Below, in pieces: positions 28,267 to 36,713 of a stretch of DNA of 64,000 nt. This DNA comes from Rhodovibrio sodomensis (GTDB taxonomy: Bacteria > Pseudomonadota > Alphaproteobacteria > Kiloniellales > Rhodovibrionaceae), in assembly GCF_016583645.1 (NCBI RefSeq), contig NZ_NRRL01000009.1:1-64000 (forward strand). Reading direction: 5' to 3'. The notes below the pieces were generated by a model. That model did not search any database. It was not told the origin of the DNA and worked only from the letters and a program-made list of their open reading frames with translations. The first letter of the stretch is position 1; each line of letters starts with the position of its first letter. The position numbers and the translations under genes are program-made.

Positions 28267-31200
28267 TCGTCACCTTTGTCGATCACTCCAAGAAGGTTGC
28301 GCGAAAGCGCGTCCGGCAAACTCTGGACAGATATCTCCCACGGGTCGGGCCAGCGACCTGGACCGGCCATACCTCGAGCGAAGCCCTACGCGTCATCTCC
28401 GACCGGCTTCGAAAAACCGCCAGCAGGAACACCTCAATCTCCTGCTTCGTGGCCAGCCGCAGCATGCGCGAGCCCGCTTTCATCATCGGCTCCCGCGCCC
28501 GCTTTAATCGCTCCGGCCAATACGCTGTTCAGACACAGTCACTCGGGGCGCAGCCGCGCGTTGAGACCGCCGGCTTCGAGCAACTCCGATGTATTGTGTC
28601 TCTGGCGGCCCTGCTGCATGACGTTGGGAAAGCGAGCGCGGCCTTCCAGTGGAAGCTCCGCGGCAAGCGTCCTCTCGCGGACCCAGTTCGCCACGAACTG
28701 ATCTCTACGTTGTTTTTCCAGGCGCTGATGGGCCAGGCCGGCGGCCTCGAGCACCTCCTAGCCGATCTGTCCGCGGGGGTGAGCAAGGGGCAGCTTCAAA
28801 AGGCCTACGCGGAAGCTGCGCGAGAGGCCGACCGCTTGGTCGATGACAGCTCGCTCACTCGGATTGCATGGCGAGTGGAGGACCCGGTCGCATCGTCCAT
28901 CACGCTCCTGATCGCCACCCACCACCGACTCCTGGAAGCCGAGATCTCTCGATCCGAGGTTCGGTTCACCGCGGCGCAGCACGTCAGAACGGCATCCCGG
29001 AGCGAGTTCGGAACACATGGGTGCGAGCACGCGCCGTACGGCTCGCTTTTCGATAGCGAGAAGCTCCGCTCCGCACTTCAGCGGGAAGCTCGGCAGCTAG
29101 CCTCGGCACTCCAACATGATTGGGCGCTCGATTCCCTCACCGTCTATGCGTACGGGCGCCTTGCGCTGATGCTTGGCGATCAACACGCCTCCGCACGAAA
29201 AGTCGCGGAGGCCGAAGACCATGAACTCGCTGCGAACAGTCTGGAGATCGACGGGCAGGTCAAGCTGGGAGAGCGCCTTGGCAACCACCTGATCTCCGTC
29301 TCCCGCGAAGCGAACGGCTTTGTCCGCATGCTCAGGCGCGCCCAGGACGCATTCCCCGCGGTGCCAGCGGATGGGGTGCCGGATGCGCTGACGGCGCCGA
29401 GTGCGCGCGGCCGCTTTGGCTGGCAAGGCCATGCCGTAACGCGGCTACTCGAGTGCGATGCCAAAGCGGGTGGGTTCTTCGGGATCGTTCTGGTGCGCAC
29501 CGGCGGTGGCAAAACCCGGGGGTGCCCCGCAGCACTTCTTGCGGCCGCACCCCGTTGTCGCTTCTTTCTGGGTCTGGGGTTGCGCAGCCTGACCCTGCAA
29601 TCGGGTGCCGAGTATGTTCGCGATGTCGGCTTTGCCCCCGACGACGTTGCAACGATCGTCGGCGACTTCGCCAGCCGACGGCTTCACGAGATCGGCCAGG
29701 ACCAACCCGAAGAGCACGGGACCAGCGCCGAGCCGCAGGTCTTCGACGACATTGTCGTGGGAGCACAGGACTCGCTTTCGATGGCCGGCCCCGAGAGCGA
29801 CGAACCATCTGCGGCGGAATTGGCCGCGCTCGGAGGCCGCCCCCTGGACGATCCGCAGCGACAGCTCCCTCACCAGCTCGAGCGAGCTCTCGCCGACACT
29901 GGCCAAACCGGAAACGACAAGCTGCTCCGAACCCCAGTGGTTGCGGCCACGGTGGACCAGGTGATGGCTTGCGCCGATGCCCGGCGCGGAGGACACCTCT
30001 ACCGCACACTCCGCGTCGCCACGAGCGATCTGATCCTGGACGAGATCGATTGCTACGAACCCGAGGACGTCGCCGCGATCCTGCGCCTTGTCGCGCTCGC
30101 CGGCGCCTTCGGCAGACGCGTCATCATCGCCTCGGCGACGATCCCACCGGCCGTCGCGGAGGCCCTTCACGAGGCATACACGCAAGGATACAGCGCCTAC
30201 GCGCGCATGCACGCGGTCCCCGACAAAGTCACGACGGCCTGGATATACGACAATCCCGACCTCTCCGAGTTCAGGGTCGTCGATCGCAGTACTTTCGCCG
30301 CCATGCACCGGACGATCGCTGATCGGATCACGGGCGGCCTCGCTGCAGAGCCATCGCGCCGCCGCATGGAGGTGATCGAGCCGGATGAGCGGAGCGAAGA
30401 GGCAGCCTACGGGGCCATGCTGGACAGCGCCCGCCAAATGCACGAACGCCACCACTTCGAGCTCGATGGTATCTGCGTGTCCCTCGGCGTGGTGCGCTTC
30501 TCCAATGTGCGCTCTGCCCGCGCCTTCACGCGGTATGTGACGCGCACGGGCGTCTCCGATTCCGTCATTGGCATTGCCTGCTATCACGCCCGACTGGTCG
30601 GGGTTATCCGGTTCGAAACCGAACGGCTGCTGAACGAGCTCCTGGTGCGCAAAGGCTCCGACCCGGACGGCAAGATCCGCCAACATCCCAGGATGCGCAG
30701 ACTGGTGGACGCAGCTCGCGCTTCCGGCAAACAGCACGTCATGGCGATCGTCGCAACGACACCCGTCGAGGAGACCGGTCGCGACCACGACTTCGACTAC
30801 GCGGTCGCCGAGCCGAGCTCCATCCGCTCACTGATCCAGCTCGCAGGCCGCGTACTACGGCACCGAGACGTGACACCTGCTAAGCCCAACTTCGCTGTGC
30901 TGTCCGCGCCGATGGCCTACTGGCGCGGGGACACAGCCCCCTTCTGGGTCTATCCCGGCGTGGAGACACCTGTCCGCGCCAGCCGGATCCAGGCCCCGGT
31001 TCTGGACGCCGTAAAGCTACCCGATCTGGTCGACATCGCGGCCTTCGAACGCGGGATTGACGCAACGCTCTGCCTGGCCGAGCCCGACGAACCGATCAAC
31101 GAACTCTCCTGCAAAGAGCACAAGCTCTTGCGCGACTTCCTGCTGAACCCCTCGTCGGGCGGCATCAGGTTCGTGACCGACCCCAGTGCGCCATTCGCGA

Positions 31201-31547
31201 CCTGGCTCCCGATCAACCGCCGCTTCCGCCGGTCCGAAGCATCCACCACCTACTACATGCTCCCGGACAACACCCGCTCGACCTGGTGGGCTGTCGATGA
31301 CACCGGCTGCCACCCTGTGGACGGAAGCTTTGCCGCCGACGTTGAGCCGTGGCGCGGCGCGCCCGAACGCGACGTATTCCCGCTGATCGACATCTGCATT
31401 CAGAGCTCGATCGCCCGTTTGCGCGGCCTTTTCCGGAACTGCCGGGATGAACGGTTCTCTCAGGCACTTCTGTCGTTTGACCTACCCGGTCAGCGGCACA
31501 CCCGTATCGAGCACGACTGGCTTCTCGGCGCCGACCGTACTCGCTGA
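28263..31547 (+). CDS. cas2-3: Type I-F Cas2-Cas3 fusion (nuclease-helicase)
   Basis: 1094 residues, normal for I-F. Residues 1-90 are the Cas2 ferredoxin-like domain (MIVTFVDHSKKVARKRVRQT). The HD nuclease motif is AALLHDVGKASAAF (HD at 119-120). The SF2 helicase has Walker A RTGGGKTRG (about 413), LILDEIDCYEP (about 592), SATIPP (about 624) and motif VI QLAGRVLRHRD (about 858). It degrades Cascade-marked DNA and joins Cas1 in adaptation. It is translationally coupled to cas1, with an 83-bp structured gap before cas8f. Confidence 0.95.
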   Translation: MIVTFVDHSKKVARKRVRQTLDRYLPRVGPATWTGHTSSEALRVISDRLRKTASRNTSISCFVASRSMREPAFIIGSRARFNRSGQYAVQTQSLGAQPRVETAGFEQLRCIVSLAALLHDVGKASAAFQWKLRGKRPLADPVRHELISTLFFQALMGQAGGLEHLLADLSAGVSKGQLQKAYAEAAREADRLVDDSSLTRIAWRVEDPVASSITLLIATHHRLLEAEISRSEVRFTAAQHVRTASRSEFGTHGCEHAPYGSLFDSEKLRSALQREARQLASALQHDWALDSLTVYAYGRLALMLGDQHASARKVAEAEDHELAANSLEIDGQVKLGERLGNHLISVSREANGFVRMLRRAQDAFPAVPADGVPDALTAPSARGRFGWQGHAVTRLLECDAKAGGFFGIVLVRTGGGKTRGCPAALLAAAPRCRFFLGLGLRSLTLQSGAEYVRDVGFAPDDVATIVGDFASRRLHEIGQDQPEEHGTSAEPQVFDDIVVGAQDSLSMAGPESDEPSAAELAALGGRPLDDPQRQLPHQLERALADTGQTGNDKLLRTPVVAATVDQVMACADARRGGHLYRTLRVATSDLILDEIDCYEPEDVAAILRLVALAGAFGRRVIIASATIPPAVAEALHEAYTQGYSAYARMHAVPDKVTTAWIYDNPDLSEFRVVDRSTFAAMHRTIADRITGGLAAEPSRRRMEVIEPDERSEEAAYGAMLDSARQMHERHHFELDGICVSLGVVRFSNVRSARAFTRYVTRTGVSDSVIGIACYHARLVGVIRFETERLLNELLVRKGSDPDGKIRQHPRMRRLVDAARASGKQHVMAIVATTPVEETGRDHDFDYAVAEPSSIRSLIQLAGRVLRHRDVTPAKPNFAVLSAPMAYWRGDTAPFWVYPGVETPVRASRIQAPVLDAVKLPDLVDIAAFERGIDATLCLAEPDEPINELSCKEHKLLRDFLLNPSSGGIRFVTDPSAPFATWLPINRRFRRSEASTTYYMLPDNTRSTWWAVDDTGCHPVDGSFAADVEPWRGAPERDVFPLIDICIQSSIARLRGLFRNCRDERFSQALLSFDLPGQRHTRIEHDWLLGADRTR

Positions 31548-31561
31548 CCCGTAGGCACTTT

Positions 31562-31592
31562 TTTACGGTCGTCCCGTGGCCATGACCGTAAA
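31562..31592 (+). promoter_or_regulatory. Perfect 9-bp inverted repeat in the cas2-3/cas8f gap
   Basis: TTTACGGTC (31562-31570) and GACCGTAAA (31584-31592) are separated by 13 nt and lie 15 nt after the cas2-3 stop. It could be an attenuator or partial terminator, or a protein-binding dyad dividing adaptation from effector genes. No T run follows, which argues against a strong terminator. Confidence 0.5.
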
Positions 31593-31605
31593 GGCGATAC
31601 CACAT

Positions 31606-31625
31606 CCTCTGCGAGCAAGCAGAGG
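31606..31625 (+). promoter_or_regulatory. Hairpin sequestering the cas8f ribosome-binding site
   Basis: CCTCTGC (31606-31612) pairs perfectly with GCAGAGG (31619-31625) around a 6-nt loop. AGAGG in the 3' arm is the Shine-Dalgarno of the cas8f ATG at 31631. The hairpin should therefore limit cas8f translation unless opened. Confidence 0.55.
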
Positions 31626-31630
31626 ACCCC

Positions 31631-33097
31631 ATGAAGTTCAACCCCGACACCCTCCACCGGGATCTGGCCATCCAGATCTCCGAAGACACCGGCAAAAAGA
31701 CCACCGAGCAACAGGCGCTAGCGCATGTGCCGGCCGCGGTCATGGCGTTGCGCGCCCAGGATCGTCCGCTGCAGGTCGCCCAACAGGATGTGGTTGCCTA
31801 TTGCACCGTCCTGCTCAACAGCACCGGCGGAGCGAAGAAACCCGCTACAGCGAGCGCGCCCCATAAGCAGGAGGGGGACACTTCGGGCGAGAAGGGCAAG
31901 AAGGTCCCGAAGACCTGGGACGATTTGACTTCGCAAGAGGCTGCGCGCGCGTTCCTGTCGACCGTGACTGCCGCCAGGTGGATTTCCGCGGTTCAGTCAA
32001 TGGGAGCGCTCGCCCCCAAATATCTCGAACCCAAGACGAGCAAGATTGACGGCAAGATGCCCTCCGCGCTCGGGCTTGGCCTGGTCGGCACCGGTGACGG
32101 GCGCTACGCTAGCGCGTTGACGACCGACGCTCGGATCCGCATGACGTTCTGCGGCAATGCGGAACTCACTCGGGTTGCCAAGGTCCTGATGGCCCGAGTT
32201 GAGATAGAGGGTGGCGAGGCGGCCCACGTCATCGAGCTCCTCGCGGATACGGACGGCGCGCTCTTCCGCGCCTTCGGCAGCCTCGGCGCAAACACGAAGG
32301 GGCTCGAGGCCGCTTCCTCCGTGTATTTGCAGCGTCGCCTGGTTGGGCTTGGCGAGGTCTCGGCGATCGACGGCGACAGAATGAAGTGCGTCTTCGTTCC
32401 GCACGGCGGTGGCTACCTCCAGGTCACCCCGACGCCCTCCGCCGCCCTCTTCACCGAAGTTCCGCAGCGCCTGCGCGAGCGCCGGGCGGGCAAGCAATGG
32501 ATCAAGGACCATGACGCCACGCTTTCCTCGAAACCACAGAACGCCGGGCTACACGCCAGCTATGAGGGCGGCAAGATCCGAAGGATCGACGCCGCCTACC
32601 GTCCGATCAACACGAGCCAGCACTGGCGCAAGCTCAAGGCTGTCGCACACGGCGCGCCCTTCTTCACCGCTTCCATGCTTCGCGACGAAGAGTGTGTGAC
32701 GAACTACGCGAGCCTGGTTCACCCGTTTTTGAGCACACCAGACGACGCGTACAGCAATCGCGACATCCGAAGCGCTCTCGAATACCACGCGCGATCGATG
32801 GCGGCGCAGCTCATCGAGAATCTGCGTGATTTCCAGGACTTCTGCTCGACCCACACCGCGCTCAACGACGAGGCGTTCCATGGTCCTGCCTGGGTGCGTC
32901 GCATTGTGGCCGGCGAGACCGGATCCTGGTCGCCGGCGGAGCGCGCCCAGATCGCTCAGGAAATGTCGACCGCGATGGCCGACGCACTGGCCCGTGCCGA
33001 CCGGCGCTTTGCAGGCGCCGCTTCCCGCAACGACTCGCTGCTGCGCGATCTCAGTGACGCTGCCGAGCAGCTCGTCGAGGAGACGTTTATCCGATGA
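31631..33097 (+). CDS. cas8f: Divergent Cas8f (Csy1), Cascade large subunit
   Basis: 488 residues, longer than the usual 420-440 of Csy1. It is assigned mainly by position (cas2-3, this gene, cas5f, cas7f, cas6f). Weak local support comes from SSKPQNAGLHASYEGGKIRR, which resembles the conserved G-x2-PQN-x3-LN region of Csy1. The rest shows no familiar motif: a QVAQQDVVAY helix, a charged linker at about 75-95, and YLQVTPTPSAALFTEVPQRL. In I-F Cascade this subunit recognises the PAM with Cas5f. Translation is probably controlled by the upstream hairpin. A new large-subunit variety is possible. Confidence 0.65.
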   Translation: MKFNPDTLHRDLAIQISEDTGKKTTEQQALAHVPAAVMALRAQDRPLQVAQQDVVAYCTVLLNSTGGAKKPATASAPHKQEGDTSGEKGKKVPKTWDDLTSQEAARAFLSTVTAARWISAVQSMGALAPKYLEPKTSKIDGKMPSALGLGLVGTGDGRYASALTTDARIRMTFCGNAELTRVAKVLMARVEIEGGEAAHVIELLADTDGALFRAFGSLGANTKGLEAASSVYLQRRLVGLGEVSAIDGDRMKCVFVPHGGGYLQVTPTPSAALFTEVPQRLRERRAGKQWIKDHDATLSSKPQNAGLHASYEGGKIRRIDAAYRPINTSQHWRKLKAVAHGAPFFTASMLRDEECVTNYASLVHPFLSTPDDAYSNRDIRSALEYHARSMAAQLIENLRDFQDFCSTHTALNDEAFHGPAWVRRIVAGETGSWSPAERAQIAQEMSTAMADALARADRRFAGAASRNDSLLRDLSDAAEQLVEETFIR

Positions 33098-33957
33098 AGG
33101 GGTTCTCTATCGGGCCTTTCGATTGCCCGACTGTTGCTCTCGACGGCGCCTATATCGCGACGGGATTTCCGTCGATGACGGCGATCGCCGGGCTCGTCGA
33201 TGCACTCACCAACCGCTGCGGCACCCCCGCAGCCAACGCACCATTCGCGATCGTCGTCCACGATCTGCAGGTTCATCCCGGCCGGCCTAAGCCCAAAGCG
33301 GACAGCAAAGCGGAACCGACGGAAGCGGTCGAGCGCACGCGCGGACGCATGCGCGCGACCCTGCTGATGCTCGATCCTGAAGATGCCTGGCTCACCAGCC
33401 AGATTCAGGATGCCCTGCCCGGTCTGCGCTTCGCGGGTAGCGTGATGCAGGCTGTCGGCAAGCGACCGGAAGTTCGGGTCCGGGAATTCGACGATCTCGG
33501 GAAAGCGCTGCGCGCGCTAGCTCCGGGGCACCTGATCCTCGACCGCGGCGATATTCTCGACCGCGCGCTTGCCATCGCACGCGACCCCCTGGATGCCCTG
33601 CTCGACGTCTTCGCGCTGCAGAAGGACGACCAGGAGCGCTGGCAGTCGGCCTACAGCTTCTCCGAAGATGGCGAGTTCCAGGCGCTTCTGCCGGTGTCCG
33701 TGGGCTACCAGTGCCTTGAGCCCCTCGAGGACGCCACTACCCGCTCCGGCACCCGCTGCCCTACCACGCCGCACGTTTTCGCTGAAGGCATCGTCAGCGT
33801 CGCTGAGGCCCGGTCTTCCCGGAAAGTCTCTCGGTCGGCGAACGGCCCAGCGGCGCTACCCGCCTTCTGGTCATGGTCCAGTCATCCGGACACGGCCGTC
33901 ATCCATCTAACCGGCCGTTCGTTCGCGGCCATTTCTAGCGAAGGGATCCCCGCATGA
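33094..33957 (+). CDS. cas5f: Type I-F Cas5f (Csy2)
   Basis: 287 residues. The N-terminus TGFPSMTAIAGLVDAL matches the conserved GFPAMTAFxGFxHAL of Csy2, and LPVSVGYQCLEPLED with PHVFAEGIVSVAEAR matches its C-terminal half. It caps the 5' handle of crRNA and pairs with Cas8f. It overlaps both neighbours by ATGA. Slightly shorter than typical (about 300-330). Confidence 0.85.
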   Translation: MKGFSIGPFDCPTVALDGAYIATGFPSMTAIAGLVDALTNRCGTPAANAPFAIVVHDLQVHPGRPKPKADSKAEPTEAVERTRGRMRATLLMLDPEDAWLTSQIQDALPGLRFAGSVMQAVGKRPEVRVREFDDLGKALRALAPGHLILDRGDILDRALAIARDPLDALLDVFALQKDDQERWQSAYSFSEDGEFQALLPVSVGYQCLEPLEDATTRSGTRCPTTPHVFAEGIVSVAEARSSRKVSRSANGPAALPAFWSWSSHPDTAVIHLTGRSFAAISSEGIPA

Positions 33958-35063
33958 AGAAGCTCCATGCAAGCATGCTCGCGTTCGCACGGTCCATCCA
34001 GACCGGCGAGGGCCTGTTCTTTGGCGCCACACAGGGCGCCGATATCATCATCGATGGCGCGCTCAACCGCAGTGCCCTCGTGCCGGCGGAGGTCCAGGAG
34101 ATCTCCGTCCGCGGGACGATCGGCAACTACATGAGCGAGAAGGCTTTCGGCAAGCACGACATCAAGCAGGCGAACCTGCAGACGGTCGACCGCGCCACCC
34201 TTCCGGCCGGCTGCGACCGCCTGGCGGTCAAGGCGGCCGTGCAGTTCCTGCCGAACGCCATGAAGGCGCACGCGTCGGACGACAGCGAGGCGATCGCCAA
34301 CCTGTCCGACTTCGTTTCGAGCTACGCCGCCAAGGGCGGCTTCTCGGAGCTGGCCGCGCGGTACCTGTGGAACCTCGTCAACGCGCGCTGGATGTGGCGC
34401 AACCTCCTGATCATGACCGACAAGAAGGTCTACGTGATGGAAGGCGATCAGGTCCTGCTCACGGCGAAGCCCGACGAGATCGAGCAGGAGACCTTCCCCG
34501 GCGTCGACGACATCTCCCAGGCGTGCGACGGCGATTTCATAAGCCTGGTGGACCGCGTCGCCGCGGCCTTTTCCGGCAACGGGCCAGTTGTCTCGGTGGA
34601 GATCATGACCGTGGGCTCCCTGCCCGAGGGCAGCGAGATCTTCCCGAGCGAGGAGTACCTTTCCGGCGAGGCCGCAGACGCGATCCAGCGCCGGCGCGGC
34701 AGCAAGAACGGCGCCGGCAAGGTGCTCTCGTCCATCGAGGTCGACCACCGCGGCCGCCGCGTACGGCAGGCCACCTTCCATCCGCAGAAGATCGGAAACG
34801 CCATACGCTGCGTGGACGAGTGGCACGGCCACGAGGACTTCGGCGCTGTCGCCGCCGATCCCTACGCGGCGCAGACGACCCGTGCGATCGCGCTGCGCAG
34901 CCCGGCGGGCGGCTGCCTGTACGACTTCCTGACCAAGAAGGGCTTTCAGGAGCGCATGCTCACTGGCATGGAGCAGGCGGCTCCGAGCGAGCCCGCCTTT
35001 GGCGACGCGCATTATGTTGTCGCCAACCTGGTTCGCGGCGGCGTCTTCGGCGGGAAGGAGTAG
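33954..35063 (+). CDS. cas7f: Type I-F Cas7f (Csy3), Cascade backbone
   Basis: 369 residues, somewhat longer than the usual 330-345. Conserved Csy3 blocks are present: RYLWNLVNARWMWRN, EIFPSEEYL, TFHPQKIGNAIRCVDEWHG and AADPYAAQTTRAIALR. Six copies normally coat the spacer region of crRNA. ATG overlaps the cas5f stop; cas6f starts 3 nt after its stop. Confidence 0.93.
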   Translation: MKKLHASMLAFARSIQTGEGLFFGATQGADIIIDGALNRSALVPAEVQEISVRGTIGNYMSEKAFGKHDIKQANLQTVDRATLPAGCDRLAVKAAVQFLPNAMKAHASDDSEAIANLSDFVSSYAAKGGFSELAARYLWNLVNARWMWRNLLIMTDKKVYVMEGDQVLLTAKPDEIEQETFPGVDDISQACDGDFISLVDRVAAAFSGNGPVVSVEIMTVGSLPEGSEIFPSEEYLSGEAADAIQRRRGSKNGAGKVLSSIEVDHRGRRVRQATFHPQKIGNAIRCVDEWHGHEDFGAVAADPYAAQTTRAIALRSPAGGCLYDFLTKKGFQERMLTGMEQAAPSEPAFGDAHYVVANLVRGGVFGGKE

Positions 35064-35066
35064 ATC

Positions 35067-35753
35067 ATGTTTTCCTGCTATGCCGATATCCGATACAGCC
35101 GGCAGGCCAAGCTGCTGATTGACGAGAACAGCCCTGCGCTGGCGCAGGGCGTTTTCGCCGCCCTTCACGGCTGGAACACCGCCGTGAAGGCGGACGATCA
35201 GCGCATTGCCGGCAGCCTGCCCCGCATGACTCTCATCGAAACGGCCGATGACGGGCGCATCAAGGACCTCGCTGACTGCCTGGGGCTCGTGCGGGTCTTC
35301 GGGCGCGAAGAAGCGCATCTTGATGCGTTCCTCGCTGACCATCGCATTGGCCGGCTGGTTGAGACGGGGATGATCAAGCGGCCCCGTGTCAGAGAGGTCG
35401 AGATCGACGACGACACCGAGTTCGCGGTCTACACCCGCGACCGCGCGGCCGACCAGCTGACGCCCGCGGCGATCGATCGCGAGGAGCGGCGCTATGCCAG
35501 GCGTGCGAAAGCGAGGGGCCTCGAGCGCGCGTCCGAGGAGATCGTGAGGGCTCGCTGCGGGCGGCTCGCACAGAAGAACCGGGATGATCGGAAGCTCGGA
35601 CCGAAAATCTTCGTTCCAATGCGCTCTCGCTCAACGGACAACCCGTTCTCGCTCGTGATCAGGCGGGAGGTCCGTGAGGCGCCAGCTGAGGGCCTGCTGA
35701 ACACATACGGGTTGTCGCGCGCAGACGCCTGCATCGCCGTTCCTGAGATCTAA
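35067..35753 (+). CDS. cas6f: Type I-F Cas6f (Csy4), crRNA endonuclease
   Basis: 228 residues against about 187 for Pseudomonas Csy4. The general-base histidine is H34 in VFAALHGWNTAV. The C-terminus FVPMRSRSTDNPFSLVIRR followed by NTYGLSRADACIAVP matches Csy4 closely, including the serine in the S-T-x3-F segment. Extra basic residues around 140-175 (YARRAKARGLERASEEIVRA) could widen RNA contacts, which is of interest because two different repeats must be processed. Last gene of the operon, followed by a strong hairpin terminator. Confidence 0.93.
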   Translation: MFSCYADIRYSRQAKLLIDENSPALAQGVFAALHGWNTAVKADDQRIAGSLPRMTLIETADDGRIKDLADCLGLVRVFGREEAHLDAFLADHRIGRLVETGMIKRPRVREVEIDDDTEFAVYTRDRAADQLTPAAIDREERRYARRAKARGLERASEEIVRARCGRLAQKNRDDRKLGPKIFVPMRSRSTDNPFSLVIRREVREAPAEGLLNTYGLSRADACIAVPEI

Positions 35754-35760
35754 CCGCACG

Positions 35761-35799
35761 ACGCTGGCCGACCCTTCGTGCGAAAGGGTCGGTCAGCGT
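35761..35799 (+). terminator. Terminator of the cas operon
   Basis: A 16-bp stem, 35761-35776 with 35784-35799, with a single G-T wobble and a 7-nt loop (CGTGCGA). The T run is weak (GTTCTT). It separates the cas operon from the array 2 leader. Confidence 0.75.
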
Positions 35800-35906
35800 T
35801 CTTGGAAAAAGCAATGACTTACGCGTCAGACCGAAAAACGAAGCCAGGAGTACGTTTCTAGCTGCTAGGCTACTGATATATCCCAGACAAGTATTCAAAA
35901 AGACCC
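35800..35906 (+). promoter_or_regulatory. Leader of CRISPR array 2
   Basis: 107 bp of locally A+T-rich sequence (TCTAGCTGCTAGGCTACTGA, then TATTCAAAAAGACCC) between the terminator and the first repeat. As the flank next to cas6f and upstream of the transcribed orientation it must hold the leader and promoter. No clear IHF consensus was seen. Confidence 0.55.
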
Positions 35907-36595
35907 GTCGGCCGCCGGACAGGCGGCTGAGAAGTGTGCGAAGCGCTCGAGGAGGCGGGAGTCGAGGTCGGCCGCCGGACAGGCGGCTGAGAAGAGATAG
36001 TGAGCGAGTGGAAATACGTCGCGCCCGGTCGGCCGCCGGACAGGCGGCTGAGAAGCACATCCGCCGGATCGCTGATCTTCACCTCCCGTCGGCCGCCGGA
36101 CAGGCGGCTGAGAAGCGGCAGAAGAAGCGCGCGGACACGCTGGCAGAGTCGGCCGCCGGACAGGCGGCTGAGAAGATCGCCGAGGTCATCGCCGCGCACG
36201 AGCAGCAGTCGGCCGCCGGACAGGCGGCTGAGAAGCTGGAAAATCCGCAGCGCCGTGTCGGTCGGCAGTCGGCCGCCGGACAGGCGGCTGAGAAGTTTTC
36301 GAGGATAGGATTCGCAGGGAGAGCGTGGTCGGCCGCCGGACAGGCGGCTGAGAAGGTTCCACAAAACCGAGACCTACGGCCAGAACCGTCGGCCGCCGGA
36401 CAGGCGGCTGAGAAGTCGCGGCCGTCGTCGTCGAAGCGCTCCATCTGGTCGGCCGCCGGACAGGCGGCTGAGAAGTGAGACAGGAGATCGTCATGACGGC
36501 GACGAACGTCGGCCGCCGGACAGGCCGCTGAGAAGATCGGGTCAGCGTGGAGCTGATCCACGAAGCCGTCGGCCGCCGGACAGGCGGCTGAGAAG
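35907..36595 (+). CRISPR. CRISPR array 2 (type I-F, distinct repeat)
   Basis: Twelve 28-nt repeats starting at 35907, 35967, 36028, 36088, 36148, 36208, 36268, 36328, 36388, 36448, 36508 and 36568, with spacers of 32 nt (one of 33). The repeat starts GTCGGCCGCCGGA and ends CAGGCGGCTGAGAAG. The stem is GCCGCC/GGCGGC with loop GGACA. The copy at 36508 has one stem change (GGCCGC), consistent with decay toward the leader-distal end. Transcription is rightward, away from the cas genes. Confidence 0.96.
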
Positions 36596-36713
36596 GTCCG
36601 CTGCGACAGCGAAGATCAAGCGGTCCGGGGACGCATCCGGCGCCTATCCTGCTGGAACAAACTCGATCCCTGCCGCCGGCGCGCGGCGCTCGGCCTGATC
36701 GCCACAGAACAGG

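Noticed and set aside
35870..36561. Repeat-protein-like open frames through array 2 (SAAGQAAEK, LLSRLSGGR)
   Set aside because: Same cause: translated CRISPR repeats, no ribosome-binding site or independent coding signal.
24001..36595. Tn7-like CRISPR transposon
   Set aside because: cas1 and cas2-3 are present and there is no tniQ, tnsABC or transposon end, so this is a canonical defence-type I-F locus.
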